This document shows positions 42,054 through 51,544 of a stretch of 64,000 bases of DNA, piece by piece. The stretch lies in assembly GCF_014191055.1 (NCBI RefSeq), contig NZ_JACHWB010000004.1, positions 310,001-374,000 of the forward strand. The letters are read 5' to 3'. Numbering within the stretch: the first letter of the stretch is position 1; every line of letters starts with the position of its first letter. This DNA is from Microvirga lupini (lineage in GTDB: Bacteria > Pseudomonadota > Alphaproteobacteria > Rhizobiales > Beijerinckiaceae). The notes under the pieces were generated by a model. The model ran no database searches, had not been told where the DNA came from, and worked only from the letters and a program-made list of their open reading frames with translations. The translations under genes and the position numbers were made by a program.

Positions 42054-45000
42054 TTAGATGATGATGAAGTCAGCTGCCGAGAGATTCAGTTTTGTGCTCA
42101 CCCGAGCAAACTGAATGGCTGCGGCTTGCCCTGTACCATCGGCATCATACGACAAGGATCCGCTGTCGGTATCGTAGATGATGCGGTCGCTGGCGTCATG
42201 AGCAACGCCCGCTGCACTCTTGTGGAACGCCCCTAGGGCGAGAGCGCCATCACTCCCCAGACTGGTAAAGATGAGGTTGTCCAGAAGGATGGTGTCATCT
42301 GCGACCTTGAAGTCCTTGATCCAGTCGACATTGCCGTTCCCAAGAGCCGTCGAGAAGCGGAATGAGTCCTCTCCCGCGCCGCCGGTGAGGATGTCGGCCC
42401 CCAGTCCGCCATCGAGCAAATCGTCGCCGGTGCCGCCGTTGAGTCTATCGGACCCCGCAACGCCTGGCCGAGCCGGTTCAGGAGGAAACTCGACCGATAC
42501 GTTCAACTCATATGTCGAGCCTGTCGGCACTGCCTCCGCCCAACCGTCGCCCGGTGCTGCCTCTGACCAGCTGCCTTCCACGATGTAGTAGGTTCCCGTC
42601 TCCTGGACAACGAAGACCGTGCTTGAATCCCGGTTGCTCGTCGAGCCAGGGTCGCCGCCGCCATCGTCGTTTTGAGCGACGATGTTGCCGTTGCTGTCGA
42701 GCAGTCTGACCCAGCTGTCGTGGACATCCGGATCGGCAATTCCGTCAATGTCGATCGTAATGACCGTACCAGCCGCCAGATCGATCTTGTAAAATCCGCC
42801 CCCGCCGTTTCCGGTGGCGTTGACGGTCGTATGAAGAATCGTGGTCGAGTCGAAGATGTCAGGGTCGCTGGTCAGGGAGAAATTGTTGGAGATGTCGAAC
42901 GCAGTTGCAATCGAGTTATTCGTCGCGTCTGGTCCCAGCGTGGCGTAGCCGGTTCCCATGCCTGGGCGTGGCGGCGCATCGCCCTGATAGGCGAAATCGC
43001 CCAGCAGGGTGTCATCGCCGCGCCCCCCGTCGATCGTGTCGTTCCCGCCCTGGCCGGTCAACACATTGTCTGCGCTGTTGCCGGTCAAGCGGTCCTTGAA
43101 TCCCGAACCTGCAAGGTTCTCGATGGAGACATACTTGTCTCCGCCTGACCTGCCTCCGGCAAGGGAGAGCCTAACGCCGCTCGTCGCGTTCGCATAGTCT
43201 GCCGTGTCGCTGCCGGCGCCTCCATTCAACCTGTCCGCGCCAGCACCGCCGGTCAGGGTGTCATTGCCGGCGCCGCCGGAGAGCTCGTTGGCCTTGGCAT
43301 TGCCGATGAGGTGGTCATCATGAGATGAGCCCACGGCATTTTCGAAGCCGGCGAGAATGTCATGCCGAATGGTCGTGCCCCGGCCGACGATTTGCACAGG
43401 GCCATCACCATCGCCACCGATGGCCGTGCCGCGGGCAAGATCGATCGTCACACCGCCAGAGCTGCCTGCATAGACGACCGTGTCGGTGCCCGAACCACCA
43501 TCCAGGTAGTCTTGGCCGGCGCCGCCAATGATCGTGTCGTTCCCGGCCTCGCCATACAGGATGTCGCCGTCGTTGCCACCGTCGAGGATGTCATTGCCGC
43601 CGCCGCCGTTGAAGTAGTCCCCGCCGCCGCGGCCCCAGAAATGATTGGCCGCGGAGGTGCCGATGAAGCGGTCGATACGGTCATCCGAACCAATCAGGTT
43701 CTCGATGCTGTAGAACGTGTCACCCGAAGCGGTGCCGCCGCTGGCGACGTTCGTGGCGAGGTTGACGAGCAGCTGGAAAGGGCTCTCCCTGCTGAAATCG
43801 ACTGTGTCGATTCCTGCGCCGCCTCTGAAGACGTCAATTCCGTCCTGTCCGCTCAGCGTATCATTGCCGTCGCCACCGTCGAGAATGTCGTTGCCCTGGC
43901 CGCCAAGAATGACGTCGTTGCCGCCGCCACCGTAGAGCGCGTCGTTACCGTCGTCGCTCTCCGTCTGGTCTTCAAGATCCTCGACGTCGATCGTGTTATT
44001 GATGTCGCGGCTTGCGAGCGAGTCGCGGCCGCCGATGATCAGATCGTCACCCCCCTGTCCGAAGACCGTGTCATCCCCGGCACCGCCGTCAAGCGTGTTG
44101 TTGCCGTTGTCGCCGAAGATGATGCTGGTCCTGGTATTGTCGCCAACGATGGGCGGGCTCTCGCCGTCGTCGCCGGGCTGAAGCGTCGACGCGTCGGCGT
44201 AGATGATGTTTTCGACGTTGGCGACTTTCCTGATTTTCAAGTTCCTGGCGAGGATGATGATCGTGTCGTTACCACCGTTGGCTTCCTCACGAACGATGTC
44301 GTCCAGCGAATCAACGAAATAGATGTCGTCACCGCCGTTGCCGGCCATACGGTCTGCGCCGCCGCGGCCGTCCAGTATGTTTGCGCCGTCGTTGCCGATC
44401 AGGATGTCATCATGCCTGCTGCCGATGCCGTTCTCGACGTAATAATCGGTTGCATCCGCGTTATGCCCGGCGAAAATAGATACATTGTTGCTATGGCCGT
44501 TGACACTGGAGAACTGGCCGGCGCGCAAATCAAGGATCGTACCCGCCGTCGAACCGGAGAAGTCGATCGTGTCGGTTCCTCCGGTGTCATGAATCAGGAA
44601 CCCGATATCGTGTTGCATGCCGGAGGAGGTTAAGCGGTAGCCATATTGTGTGCTGCCGAAGCCGTAAACGTTATCGCCTGTGTTGAGGTCGATGTGCTGA
44701 TAGGTGCGCACTCCGTTTGCATCGACGGTCGAGAAAAAGCGACGAATGACGGCCTCAACGTCGGCCATGAGCGGTGTTGCCGCGGACCAGCGGCTGGTTT
44801 CGCCCACATCGATCCCGTCGAAATAGGACATGACGCTGTATTGCTGGCGGTCGTAAGTCCAGGTTGCATTGTTCAGATAGTTGATCTGCACACCGCCGGG
44901 ACCACTGTAATTGTAGAGACCGGGATGGTTCAGGCCAAATTCATGGCCAAATTCATGGATGAAGGAATCGAAGACATAACCGCCGATATCTGTCTTGTTG

Positions 45001-45392
45001 GGCTCCGTGTCGTGGAAGCGCTGACCGATGCTGACATACCGATTGCTTGAATAGGCGCTGCCATCGTCCTCTTCGCCGAGTTCCGGGCTGACAACCTCCA
45101 TCCAGTCCGTCGCGGCATTGTATGGTGCATCGTCAACGATCTCGAATTTCAGGGGAGTGACAGATGACCACATCTGTAGGGCGCCGATAGCGGCAGCCTT
45201 GTAGTCTGGATGGTCGTTAAGCTCGTAAACGTTGATCCTGAGCGTTCCCGCGGCGATCTCTGGCGTCAGGGTACGGCGCAATGCTCCAAGATAGTCGAGA
45301 AAGGACTCGTAGTCCTCGCTCTTGCCATAAGGGTTATCTGGCGTCTGATCGTTGACCCACCATTGATCGCTGGTTTGGCTCGGATTCGGCAT
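42054..45392 (-). CDS. Large RTX metallopeptidase (M10/serralysin-like) with PPC domain
   Basis: This 1112-residue secreted-type protein has no Sec signal. The catalytic part (about 1-250) has the zinc motif HEFGHEFGLNH (His146, Glu147, His150, His156) and the Met-turn YSVMSYF (Met188). From about residue 320 many RTX nonapeptides follow (GGxGxDxL; for example GNGGDDIYFVDS and GQGGDDLIIGG), which bind calcium. A pre-peptidase C-terminal-like domain is inserted at about 850-1000, and a final RTX block ends with ADFIII, a C-terminal type I export signal. No ABC exporter is next to it, so it may use the exporter at 14-19 kb or one elsewhere. AGAGGAAC precedes the ATG. Confidence 0.93.
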   Translation of the reverse strand: MPNPSQTSDQWWVNDQTPDNPYGKSEDYESFLDYLGALRRTLTPEIAAGTLRINVYELNDHPDYKAAAIGALQMWSSVTPLKFEIVDDAPYNAATDWMEVVSPELGEEDDGSAYSSNRYVSIGQRFHDTEPNKTDIGGYVFDSFIHEFGHEFGLNHPGLYNYSGPGGVQINYLNNATWTYDRQQYSVMSYFDGIDVGETSRWSAATPLMADVEAVIRRFFSTVDANGVRTYQHIDLNTGDNVYGFGSTQYGYRLTSSGMQHDIGFLIHDTGGTDTIDFSGSTAGTILDLRAGQFSSVNGHSNNVSIFAGHNADATDYYVENGIGSRHDDILIGNDGANILDGRGGADRMAGNGGDDIYFVDSLDDIVREEANGGNDTIIILARNLKIRKVANVENIIYADASTLQPGDDGESPPIVGDNTRTSIIFGDNGNNTLDGGAGDDTVFGQGGDDLIIGGRDSLASRDINNTIDVEDLEDQTESDDGNDALYGGGGNDVILGGQGNDILDGGDGNDTLSGQDGIDVFRGGAGIDTVDFSRESPFQLLVNLATNVASGGTASGDTFYSIENLIGSDDRIDRFIGTSAANHFWGRGGGDYFNGGGGNDILDGGNDGDILYGEAGNDTIIGGAGQDYLDGGSGTDTVVYAGSSGGVTIDLARGTAIGGDGDGPVQIVGRGTTIRHDILAGFENAVGSSHDDHLIGNAKANELSGGAGNDTLTGGAGADRLNGGAGSDTADYANATSGVRLSLAGGRSGGDKYVSIENLAGSGFKDRLTGNSADNVLTGQGGNDTIDGGRGDDTLLGDFAYQGDAPPRPGMGTGYATLGPDATNNSIATAFDISNNFSLTSDPDIFDSTTILHTTVNATGNGGGGFYKIDLAAGTVITIDIDGIADPDVHDSWVRLLDSNGNIVAQNDDGGGDPGSTSNRDSSTVFVVQETGTYYIVEGSWSEAAPGDGWAEAVPTGSTYELNVSVEFPPEPARPGVAGSDRLNGGTGDDLLDGGLGADILTGGAGEDSFRFSTALGNGNVDWIKDFKVADDTILLDNLIFTSLGSDGALALGAFHKSAAGVAHDASDRIIYDTDSGSLSYDADGTGQAAAIQFARVSTKLNLSAADFIII

Positions 45393-45814
45393 CGTAGGGT
45401 TCCTCTCTCATGACTGTGCGCAGATTACGGTTAGGCCGTTCTGCAGCTACTAATCTTTTACCGGCACATCATGCACCGGCCCATCAGCGCCTTCACGCTT
45501 CCAAAGTAACTGGGCGGAATATTTGACTTGTCTACCCCCTAAGAGATACGCTTTTATCAGTTGAAGGCGAACAGCAGACGCTCGTGGCGTGTCACGTCGA
45601 AGCAGCGCCTAATAGAAGAGGAGCTGACGGATGAGTAAGTAACTGATCTGAAAAGCTTATAGTTGAATTTTATTCTTCAGAAGTCGGTTTAGGCTGGAGC
45701 AATCGCAACTTCCCTGAACCTCAGTTCAAGTCGCCGCGAATGGAGCACTGTCTGTCGCTGCTACATTAGAGCAAAGCGTCATGTCTAAGGTTAGGAGCGG
45801 CTCAATAAGCCTGC
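45393..45814. other. Intergenic gap of 422 bases
   Basis: The gap lies between the start of the metallopeptidase gene and the end of the GntR gene. It holds the metallopeptidase leader, with a hairpin around CCGGTGCATGATGTGCCGG (about 45456-45474, two wobble pairs) on the minus strand. AT-rich DNA follows. I see no further gene. Confidence 0.5.
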
Positions 45815-46486
45815 TCAACGAAGACCAAGAGCTCTGTTTCGCGCGCTGTTGATATGAGCTTCCATGGCTGCAACAGCTCGCAGCGGATCGCGCGTTTCTA
45901 TTGCGTCTATGATTGCCAAGTGCTCCTGCATGACAGGCGTGACCAGAGCCTCGGACAGAAGTGTTTGCTCCTGCCGGATGAGACGCACCTTAATGGAGTT
46001 CACCCGGTAGGCATCGGCTATGATGGCGTTGCCGAGAGAGGCGATGATGGTCCAGTGCAGGTTCCAGTCGACGGCTTGAGCTCGTGCTACGAGGTCTGCC
46101 GTGACGCCTTCGCGAGAGTCTGCCAGGATGCTCTCATGCTCATACCTCAGCTGAGCGAGCGCCGAGGCTGTTGCTTCGGCGGTAAAGATTGCAACCGCTG
46201 CACTCTCCATAAAAAGCCGGAACTGAAACGCGTCCCGAATCAAGTTTAAGTCCACATGAGCAACCTGCATGCCCCGCTGCGGGACCGTCTTGATGAGACC
46301 TTCCGATTCAAGTCTAGGTATGAGTTCCCGAATGGCCCCAAGGGTTAGGCCCGTCAGCTCAACGAGCTGGCGCTGCGAGATGAATTGCCCGGGGCGGATG
46401 TCTCTCGCCAGGAGATGGTGCGTAAATCGGTCATAAGCCTTCTCCCGAAGCTTGTGACCAGTTCCACCTGAATCGACCTCGCCCAT
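45815..46486 (-). CDS. GntR-family regulator of the deoxysugar cluster
   Basis: The 223-residue protein has a winged-helix N-terminus (AYDRFTHHLLARDIRPGQFI, then LTGLTLGAIRELIPRLESEG) and an FCD-type helical domain (RLFMESAAVAIFT, later QEHLAIIDAIETRDP). It is downstream of the DHDPS-family gene on the same strand and close to a divergent TRAP operon. The operator may be the 25-bp inverted repeat at 47452-47476. The ATG at 46486 follows GAGG by 6 bases; a TTG at 46531 would overlap the previous gene by 29 bases and has no site. The effector is probably a sugar acid from the pathway. Confidence 0.88.
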   Translation of the reverse strand: MGEVDSGGTGHKLREKAYDRFTHHLLARDIRPGQFISQRQLVELTGLTLGAIRELIPRLESEGLIKTVPQRGMQVAHVDLNLIRDAFQFRLFMESAAVAIFTAEATASALAQLRYEHESILADSREGVTADLVARAQAVDWNLHWTIIASLGNAIIADAYRVNSIKVRLIRQEQTLLSEALVTPVMQEHLAIIDAIETRDPLRAVAAMEAHINSARNRALGLR

Positions 46487-46502
46487 CTTTGCCTCGCTAG
46501 GC

Positions 46503-47393
46503 TCACTTTCGTTCCGCGAAGAGATGATCAAAAATCGAGCCGAGACGATCGGCGTCTGCTGCCGATATCCGGAGGAATGGGGATCTGACGTTCAACCACG
46601 CTGCATCTCCCGTTCGGTGAGCGACGAGCGCTTTCACCGCGGGTGTAACTGGATATTTCAATACTTCGTCGACAAGCCTGCTAATTCGTTCATCTCCTTG
46701 CCCGTTCATCGCCAGCGGTCGGAGAAAGTCAGGACAAACATTAGCGAGGCCGGAGATGGCTCCTTGCCCGCCTCTTCGCACGCCCTCTGCCAGGTAGCGC
46801 TCGTCTCCAATCAGGATCGCGAGATCTTGGTGTCTGTCGAGGAGGCGCTGCGTGTACTCCCAGTCACCTGAGGAATCCTTCACACCCGTGATGATGCCGG
46901 GGAACTGCTTCTTGAGCCGGTCGATCAGTTCAATGGACAGTGAGATCTGGGTGACTGACGGGATGTTGTAGAGAATGACCCCGCGTGCAACCGATCCCAT
47001 CTTTTCCAGAACGGATGAAAACCAGGAGAAGAGCCCTTCATCCGAAACGCCCTTGAAATAGAAGGGCGGTGTCAACAGGAGACCACGGCAGCCGAAGTCC
47101 AGCGCCATGCGACCCTGCGCAAGGGCCTCGTGCACCGATGATGCTGCAACGCAATATACCACACTTTCACCAGCAATTCCCGCGCCGGCGAGTGCTCCCA
47201 ACACCTGCTCTCTGCCTGATATCCCGATTGAGGCGCCTTCACCTGTCGTGCCAAAGACCGTGACGCTGGCGCATCCATTGGAAAGGCACCACTTCGCGTG
47301 CTCCGCCATTCGGGACAGGTCAACTGCCTCGTTTGAGCGGAAAGGCGTGGTCATCGCGGCGGAGAGGCCGAAGCAGCCGGCAGACACAGTCAC
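46503..47393 (-). CDS. DHDPS/NAL-superfamily aldolase or dehydratase
   Basis: This class I pyruvate-type lyase has 296 residues. Marks are GLSAAMTTPF at the N-terminus, VFGTTGEGAS (pyruvate-binding loop), VILYNIPSVTQ (Tyr proton relay) and GVKDSSGDW (Schiff-base Lys). The family includes 2-keto-3-deoxy sugar acid aldolases such as YagE. Next to an L-fucose-type oxidative cluster, cleavage or dehydration of a 2-keto-3-deoxy sugar acid is a fair inference. The start is ambiguous. A GTG at 47391-47393 has AGGGA 8 bases upstream and gives a normal length, whereas the ATG at 47459 overlaps the operator-like repeat and has no ribosome site. Confidence 0.82.
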   Translation of the reverse strand: MTVSAGCFGLSAAMTTPFRSNEAVDLSRMAEHAKWCLSNGCASVTVFGTTGEGASIGISGREQVLGALAGAGIAGESVVYCVAASSVHEALAQGRMALDFGCRGLLLTPPFYFKGVSDEGLFSWFSSVLEKMGSVARGVILYNIPSVTQISLSIELIDRLKKQFPGIITGVKDSSGDWEYTQRLLDRHQDLAILIGDERYLAEGVRRGGQGAISGLANVCPDFLRPLAMNGQGDERISRLVDEVLKYPVTPAVKALVAHRTGDAAWLNVRSPFLRISAADADRLGSIFDHLFAERK

Positions 47394-47451
47394 ATCAATA
47401 ATCCCTGTTCTGATCCAGGTGACGAGTGTTTCCTGGAGCATTGCGTTGATT

Positions 47452-47476
47452 TCTGACATGTTAGTATGATGTCAGA
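47452..47476. promoter_or_regulatory. 25-bp inverted repeat in divergent promoter region
   Basis: TCTGACAT and ATGTCAGA are perfect 8-bp arms around a 9-base spacer. It sits between the DHDPS-family gene and the TRAP operon starting at 47570, so it can control both. The adjacent GntR protein is the natural candidate binder (inferred). Confidence 0.6.
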
Positions 47477-47569
47477 TATTTACAAGCGTGGGATTGCCGG
47501 TGCAGGATGTGAAAACAAGGGTGAGTCCGATAACACCCTGAAGCCGTCATGACCTTTGGGAGGACAACA

Positions 47570-48571
47570 ATGTTCGCTTCGCTCTCGCGCCGCCTGTTCA
47601 TTGGAACAGTCGCGACCGCCGCCATCGCAGCTTTAGCCCCGGCCCAAGCCGCCGATCCGATCAAGCTTCGCATCTCGACGCCTGCCGTAGAGGCCGACTG
47701 GCATGCCAAGATGCTCCCGGTGTTCAAGCAGGAACTGGAGAAGACCGCTCCTGGCCAGTTCGATGTGGAAATCCACCTGAACGGCACCTTGTTCAAGCAA
47801 GGCACCGAGCCCGCAGCCATGCAGCGTGGAAACCTTGAGATGGCGATGATCTCGGCATTCGACATCTCCAAGCAGATCCCGGAATGGTCTATCTTCACGG
47901 CCGGCTACCTGCTGCGGGATCCCGATCATCAGAGGAAGGTGTTCGGGAGCGATGTCGGCCAGGAGATGTACCGCCTCGTCGAGGATAAGATGGGGATCAA
48001 GATTCTCGATGTCGGCTATTTGGGAACACGTCAGCTGAACCTGAGGACGGAAAAGGAGGTCAAGACTCCAGCCGATCTCGCAGGGGTGAAGCTGCGTATG
48101 CCCGGGTCTGACACCTGGCTGTTCCTCGGCAAGGCCCTCGGCGCCAACCCGCTGCCGGTTGCATTTGGTGAGATCTACACGGCGCTGCAGACTGGCGCGA
48201 TCGACGGCCAGGACAATCCGCTCCCCACCGTTCGCGCGGCAAAGTTCTATGAAGTCACAAAGCAGGTTGTACTCACGGATCATCTGGTGGATGCCATCTT
48301 CTTGTCGATGGCGGGCTCCACTTGGAAGAAACTCGATGAGAAGCAGAAGGCCGCTGTGACCAATGCCGCCAAGGCAGCCGTTCGATTCAACAACGAGAAC
48401 CGGATCAAGGAAGAGACGGAGCTGGCTGACTTCTTCAAATCGCAGGGCTTGAAGGTCTACAAGCCCGATGTCGAGGCTTTCCGCGCCCAGGTGCAAAAGA
48501 CATATCTCGAATCCGAGCTGTCGAAGGCTTGGCCGAAGGGAATGGTCGATCGGGTCAACGCGATCAAGTAA
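47570..48571 (+). CDS. TRAP transporter substrate-binding protein (DctP family), second system
   Basis: This 333-residue precursor has the signal peptide MFASLSRRLFIGTVATAAIA, cleaved near AQA. The receptor part contains GQFDVEIHLNGTLFKQGTEP, DLAGVKLRMPGSDTWLFLGK (ligand-binding Arg region) and ALQTGAIDGQDNPLPTVR. It feeds the permease pair encoded just after it. GGGAGGA precedes the ATG at 47570; an in-frame start at 47549 is less good. Sugar-acid import fits the surrounding genes, but the ligand is not proven. Confidence 0.93.
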   Translation: MFASLSRRLFIGTVATAAIAALAPAQAADPIKLRISTPAVEADWHAKMLPVFKQELEKTAPGQFDVEIHLNGTLFKQGTEPAAMQRGNLEMAMISAFDISKQIPEWSIFTAGYLLRDPDHQRKVFGSDVGQEMYRLVEDKMGIKILDVGYLGTRQLNLRTEKEVKTPADLAGVKLRMPGSDTWLFLGKALGANPLPVAFGEIYTALQTGAIDGQDNPLPTVRAAKFYEVTKQVVLTDHLVDAIFLSMAGSTWKKLDEKQKAAVTNAAKAAVRFNNENRIKEETELADFFKSQGLKVYKPDVEAFRAQVQKTYLESELSKAWPKGMVDRVNAIK

Positions 48572-48598
48572 GCGGATCGTCCCGACCGTGCCTACGAT

Positions 48599-48626
48599 GC
48601 TTCGGAGGCCCCGCAGCCTCCGAAGC
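48599..48626 (+). other. 11-bp stem-loop between DctP and DctQ genes
   Basis: GCTTCGGAGGC pairs perfectly with GCCTCCGAAGC around a 6-base loop, 27 bases after the DctP stop. There is no U tract. It probably stabilises the 3' end of a processed dctP message, parallel to the terminator-like loop in the first TRAP operon. Confidence 0.55.
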
Positions 48627-48708
48627 AGCCGCCCAAAACGATCCGATCGCTCCCGTGAGTGCGGCAGCCGAAGGCCAGTCGCGCTCAAGCATCTTTCCGT
48701 GAGCTCCC

Positions 48709-49212
48709 ATGCAAGCCCTCCGTTCCCGCCTGCGCTACTTCGCTGAACTGGTCGCCGCCATTCTATTCATGGCGATGTTCGGAGCGTTCCTTCTCCAGGT
48801 TTTCACTCGTTACATCTTGAATGATCCAGTGGCCTGGACGCAGGAGTTCGTGCTGATCGTTTACATCTGGATCGTGTTCTGGTGCGCGGCATTCTTGCTG
48901 CGGGAGCGGGAGCATATCACTTTCGATATGTTTTTCCTGGCTCTTCCCCTTGCAGGGCGGCGGGTGTTCGCCTTTGTTTTAACTGCGCTGATCGGCATTG
49001 CATTCATCGCAGCTCTCCCGGCGACGATCGATTATGTGACTTTCATGAAGATCGAGAAGAGTCCTGTCATTGGGCTTCGGTTCGATATCCTGTATTCAAT
49101 CTTTGTCGTCTTTGTGATCGCAGTGGCGGTTAGTGCTCTGTTGCGTGTCTGGCGCCTTCTCAGTCGCTCGTGGCGGGACGAACTTCGGACAAGCGGAGAC
49201 TTTGAACCATGA
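48709..49212 (+). CDS. TRAP transporter small permease (DctQ family), second system
   Basis: This 167-residue inner-membrane subunit has four helices. Family pattern: FLLQVFTRYILNDPVAWTQE followed by VLIVYIWIVFWCAAFLLRER and later GLRFDILYSIFVVFVIAVAV. It partners the large permease, whose ATG overlaps its stop by 4 bases (ATGA). It lies 137 bases after the DctP gene. Confidence 0.92.
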   Translation: MQALRSRLRYFAELVAAILFMAMFGAFLLQVFTRYILNDPVAWTQEFVLIVYIWIVFWCAAFLLREREHITFDMFFLALPLAGRRVFAFVLTALIGIAFIAALPATIDYVTFMKIEKSPVIGLRFDILYSIFVVFVIAVAVSALLRVWRLLSRSWRDELRTSGDFEP

Positions 49213-50504
49213 GCGCTGTCTTCATCCTCACGCTCGTGGCCTTCTTCGGCCTCGCCCTGTTAGGGATGCCTGTTGCCTTCGCAATGTTCGTGGCATCCAT
49301 TGGGTACCTCATCGCCTCTGGTCGCGATGTTGGGCTGTTTGGCGAACAGATCCTCAATGGCCTTTACGATTCATTTGTGCTGTTGGCGGTCCCACTCTTC
49401 ATCTTGGCGGCCAACATCATGAACGCCAGTGGAGTATCCGATCGCCTCTTCATGTTCTGTCAGGCGCTTGTGGGCCGCTTCCGGGGTGGCCTCGCCCAAG
49501 TCGACATTCTGGTCAGCATCATCTTTTCAGGCATGTCTGGCTCGGCGATCGCCGACGCGGCCGGTCCCGGCAAGCTCGTGACGCAGATGATGATCAAGCA
49601 AGGACGCATTCCGCCAGGATTCGCCGCCTCCGTTGCCGCGTCCTCGGCCACTATCGGGCCGATTATTCCGCCATCGATCCCGATGGTGATCTATGCGGTC
49701 GTGTCTGACACCTCAGTCGGGTATCTGTTTCTCGGCGGGGTCATTCCTGGATTGATCATGGGGTTGGCTCAGATGGGCCTTGTGGGTTTTGTCGCCAGAA
49801 AGCGGAACTTTCCCCGAGGGGAGGGGATCCCGCTGAGCGAGCTCCCACGAACGACATATCGGGCGTTTCCAGCGCTCCTCATGCCAGTAATCCTGCTCTA
49901 CTGTATCTATGGTGGGGCGACAACGCCGACGGAAGCGGCTGCGATTGCGGCAGCCTATGCACTTGCGCTCGCCGTGTTCTTCTATCGTGAGCTCTCGTGG
50001 AAGGAAGGTTTCAAGGTTCTGGTGGAGTCGAGCAAGGCGACCAGCGTGGTGGCTCTTCTCATCGCCGGGGCCTTGATTTTTAACTATATAGTGGCTTCGG
50101 AACGTCTCCCCGAGCAGGTCGGTCGTCTCCTCGATGGCCTCAATGTCTCTCCCCTTGTCTTCCTGTTGCTCGTCAACCTTCTGTTCCTCGCACTCGGTTG
50201 CCTGTTTGATGCCACGACACTGCTGCTCGTCATCGTGCCGCTGTTCCTGCCAGCGGCCAGGGCGCTTGGTATCGACCTCGTCCATTTCGGTGTTGTCATC
50301 GTCGTCAACATCATGATTGGACTCATCACACCTCCATACGGCGTGCTGCTGTTCGTCATGAGCGGACTTACAGGCATTCCGCTGCGGGATATCATCCGCG
50401 AGATCTGGGCTTTTATCGGGATCTTGATCGCAGCTCTGCTGCTGATGATCTTCGTGCCGGAGGTCGTTCTCTGGTTGCCGCGGTATTTCGGCTACAAAGG
50501 CTAG
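49209..50504 (+). CDS. TRAP transporter large permease (DctM family), second system
   Basis: This 431-residue channel subunit has about 12 helices. Signatures: LALLGMPVAFAMFVASIGYL, AVPLFILAANIMNASGVSDR, GMSGSAIADAAGPGKLV and the second-half GVVIVVNIMIGLITPPYGVL. Translation is coupled to DctQ by the 4-base overlap. The gene ends before a lactonase-like gene on the opposite strand. Confidence 0.95.
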   Translation: MSAVFILTLVAFFGLALLGMPVAFAMFVASIGYLIASGRDVGLFGEQILNGLYDSFVLLAVPLFILAANIMNASGVSDRLFMFCQALVGRFRGGLAQVDILVSIIFSGMSGSAIADAAGPGKLVTQMMIKQGRIPPGFAASVAASSATIGPIIPPSIPMVIYAVVSDTSVGYLFLGGVIPGLIMGLAQMGLVGFVARKRNFPRGEGIPLSELPRTTYRAFPALLMPVILLYCIYGGATTPTEAAAIAAAYALALAVFFYRELSWKEGFKVLVESSKATSVVALLIAGALIFNYIVASERLPEQVGRLLDGLNVSPLVFLLLVNLLFLALGCLFDATTLLLVIVPLFLPAARALGIDLVHFGVVIVVNIMIGLITPPYGVLLFVMSGLTGIPLRDIIREIWAFIGILIAALLLMIFVPEVVLWLPRYFGYKG

Positions 50505-50591
50505 ACGCGAGGATAGCCTTTGCGTTGAAACGTCCTACAAGCGAGATTTTCCGCTTCTGACCTTCTTTGGTTATCCCTGAAGCTCCGGGCG

Positions 50592-51425
50592 TCAGGATAA
50601 TCCATAAAAGTGTTGAGCCGTGCCTCCGAACAGGGCGTTCTTCTGATCCTGAGGCAAATGAGCGGTGAGTTCCTGCGCCCACTGCCACCATTGCACGTAT
50701 GTGCTGCGCAAGGTGCAAACCGGCCAATCGCTGCCGAAAATCAGGCGCTCTGGCCCAAACAGAGCGAGAAGAGACTGGCAGACAGGTTCAAGGGCAGCCT
50801 TCGAGGTTCGTTCTCTGCACTCGGTTACTAGACCTGAGAACTTGCAGTGCACATGAGAAATAGCAGCCAATTGTGCCAGATCCCTGTGCCAGGAGCTTAA
50901 GTCACCTCCGATCGGCGGCTTAGCACCATGGTCGATGACGACTTTGATGTCCGGGTACCGTTCGATCAGCCGCAGAAGATTGGGAAGATGCCGTGGAAGA
51001 ACAAGAGCGTCGAAGCGGAGGCCAAGATCGACGAGAGCCCGATAAACGGGAGCCAAGTCCGCTTTCAGCATCCAGTCATCGTCAGGAATGTCCTGCAGCA
51101 TGGGGCGGATGCCCCGGAGCAGCTTGCTGGAGGCTAGTCGCTCCAGTTCATCAATGGCATGAGGAGCCATCATGTCGATCCAGCCGACCACTCCTTTGAC
51201 CTTTGGTTCGCTCTCCGCAACCGATAGAAGATACCGGGTCTCTTCCAAGGTTGGCGCAGCCTGAACAAGAATCGCGTAATCGATGCCGGCCTGTTCCCAG
51301 GATGATCGCACATCTTCAATGGTGAAATCGCGATAGATCGGGGCAAGGTCAGGAGTGAGCCAGCCGTAGTCGCCCCGCGACAATCGCCAGACATGCATGT
51401 GAGAATCAATGCGCGGGATCGTCAA
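50592..51425 (-). CDS. Amidohydrolase family 2 protein, probable sugar lactonase
   Basis: This 277-residue metal-dependent TIM-barrel hydrolase has the N-terminal metal motif DSHMHVW, HVHCKFSGLV in the middle and the late FGSDWPV motif, the pattern shared with L-fucono-1,5-lactonase and related enzymes. With an aldo-keto reductase and FucU nearby it probably opens L-fuconolactone or a similar lactone. The start is taken as TTG at 51423-51425, 7 bases after GGAGG; a longer frame to 51509 has no site. It lies just downstream of the ABC transporter genes on the same strand. Confidence 0.85.
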   Translation of the reverse strand: MTIPRIDSHMHVWRLSRGDYGWLTPDLAPIYRDFTIEDVRSSWEQAGIDYAILVQAAPTLEETRYLLSVAESEPKVKGVVGWIDMMAPHAIDELERLASSKLLRGIRPMLQDIPDDDWMLKADLAPVYRALVDLGLRFDALVLPRHLPNLLRLIERYPDIKVVIDHGAKPPIGGDLSSWHRDLAQLAAISHVHCKFSGLVTECRERTSKAALEPVCQSLLALFGPERLIFGSDWPVCTLRSTYVQWWQWAQELTAHLPQDQKNALFGGTAQHFYGLS

Positions 51426-51544
51426 ACGTGTGACCTCCGAAGAGCTGACTCTTAGATATGAATTCTCTATTCCGGCGACTGAGGACTGAATCGCTTTACA
51501 GCAGAGCAAGGGAGAGGGAATGATCCCTCTCCCGAGAACTGCGC

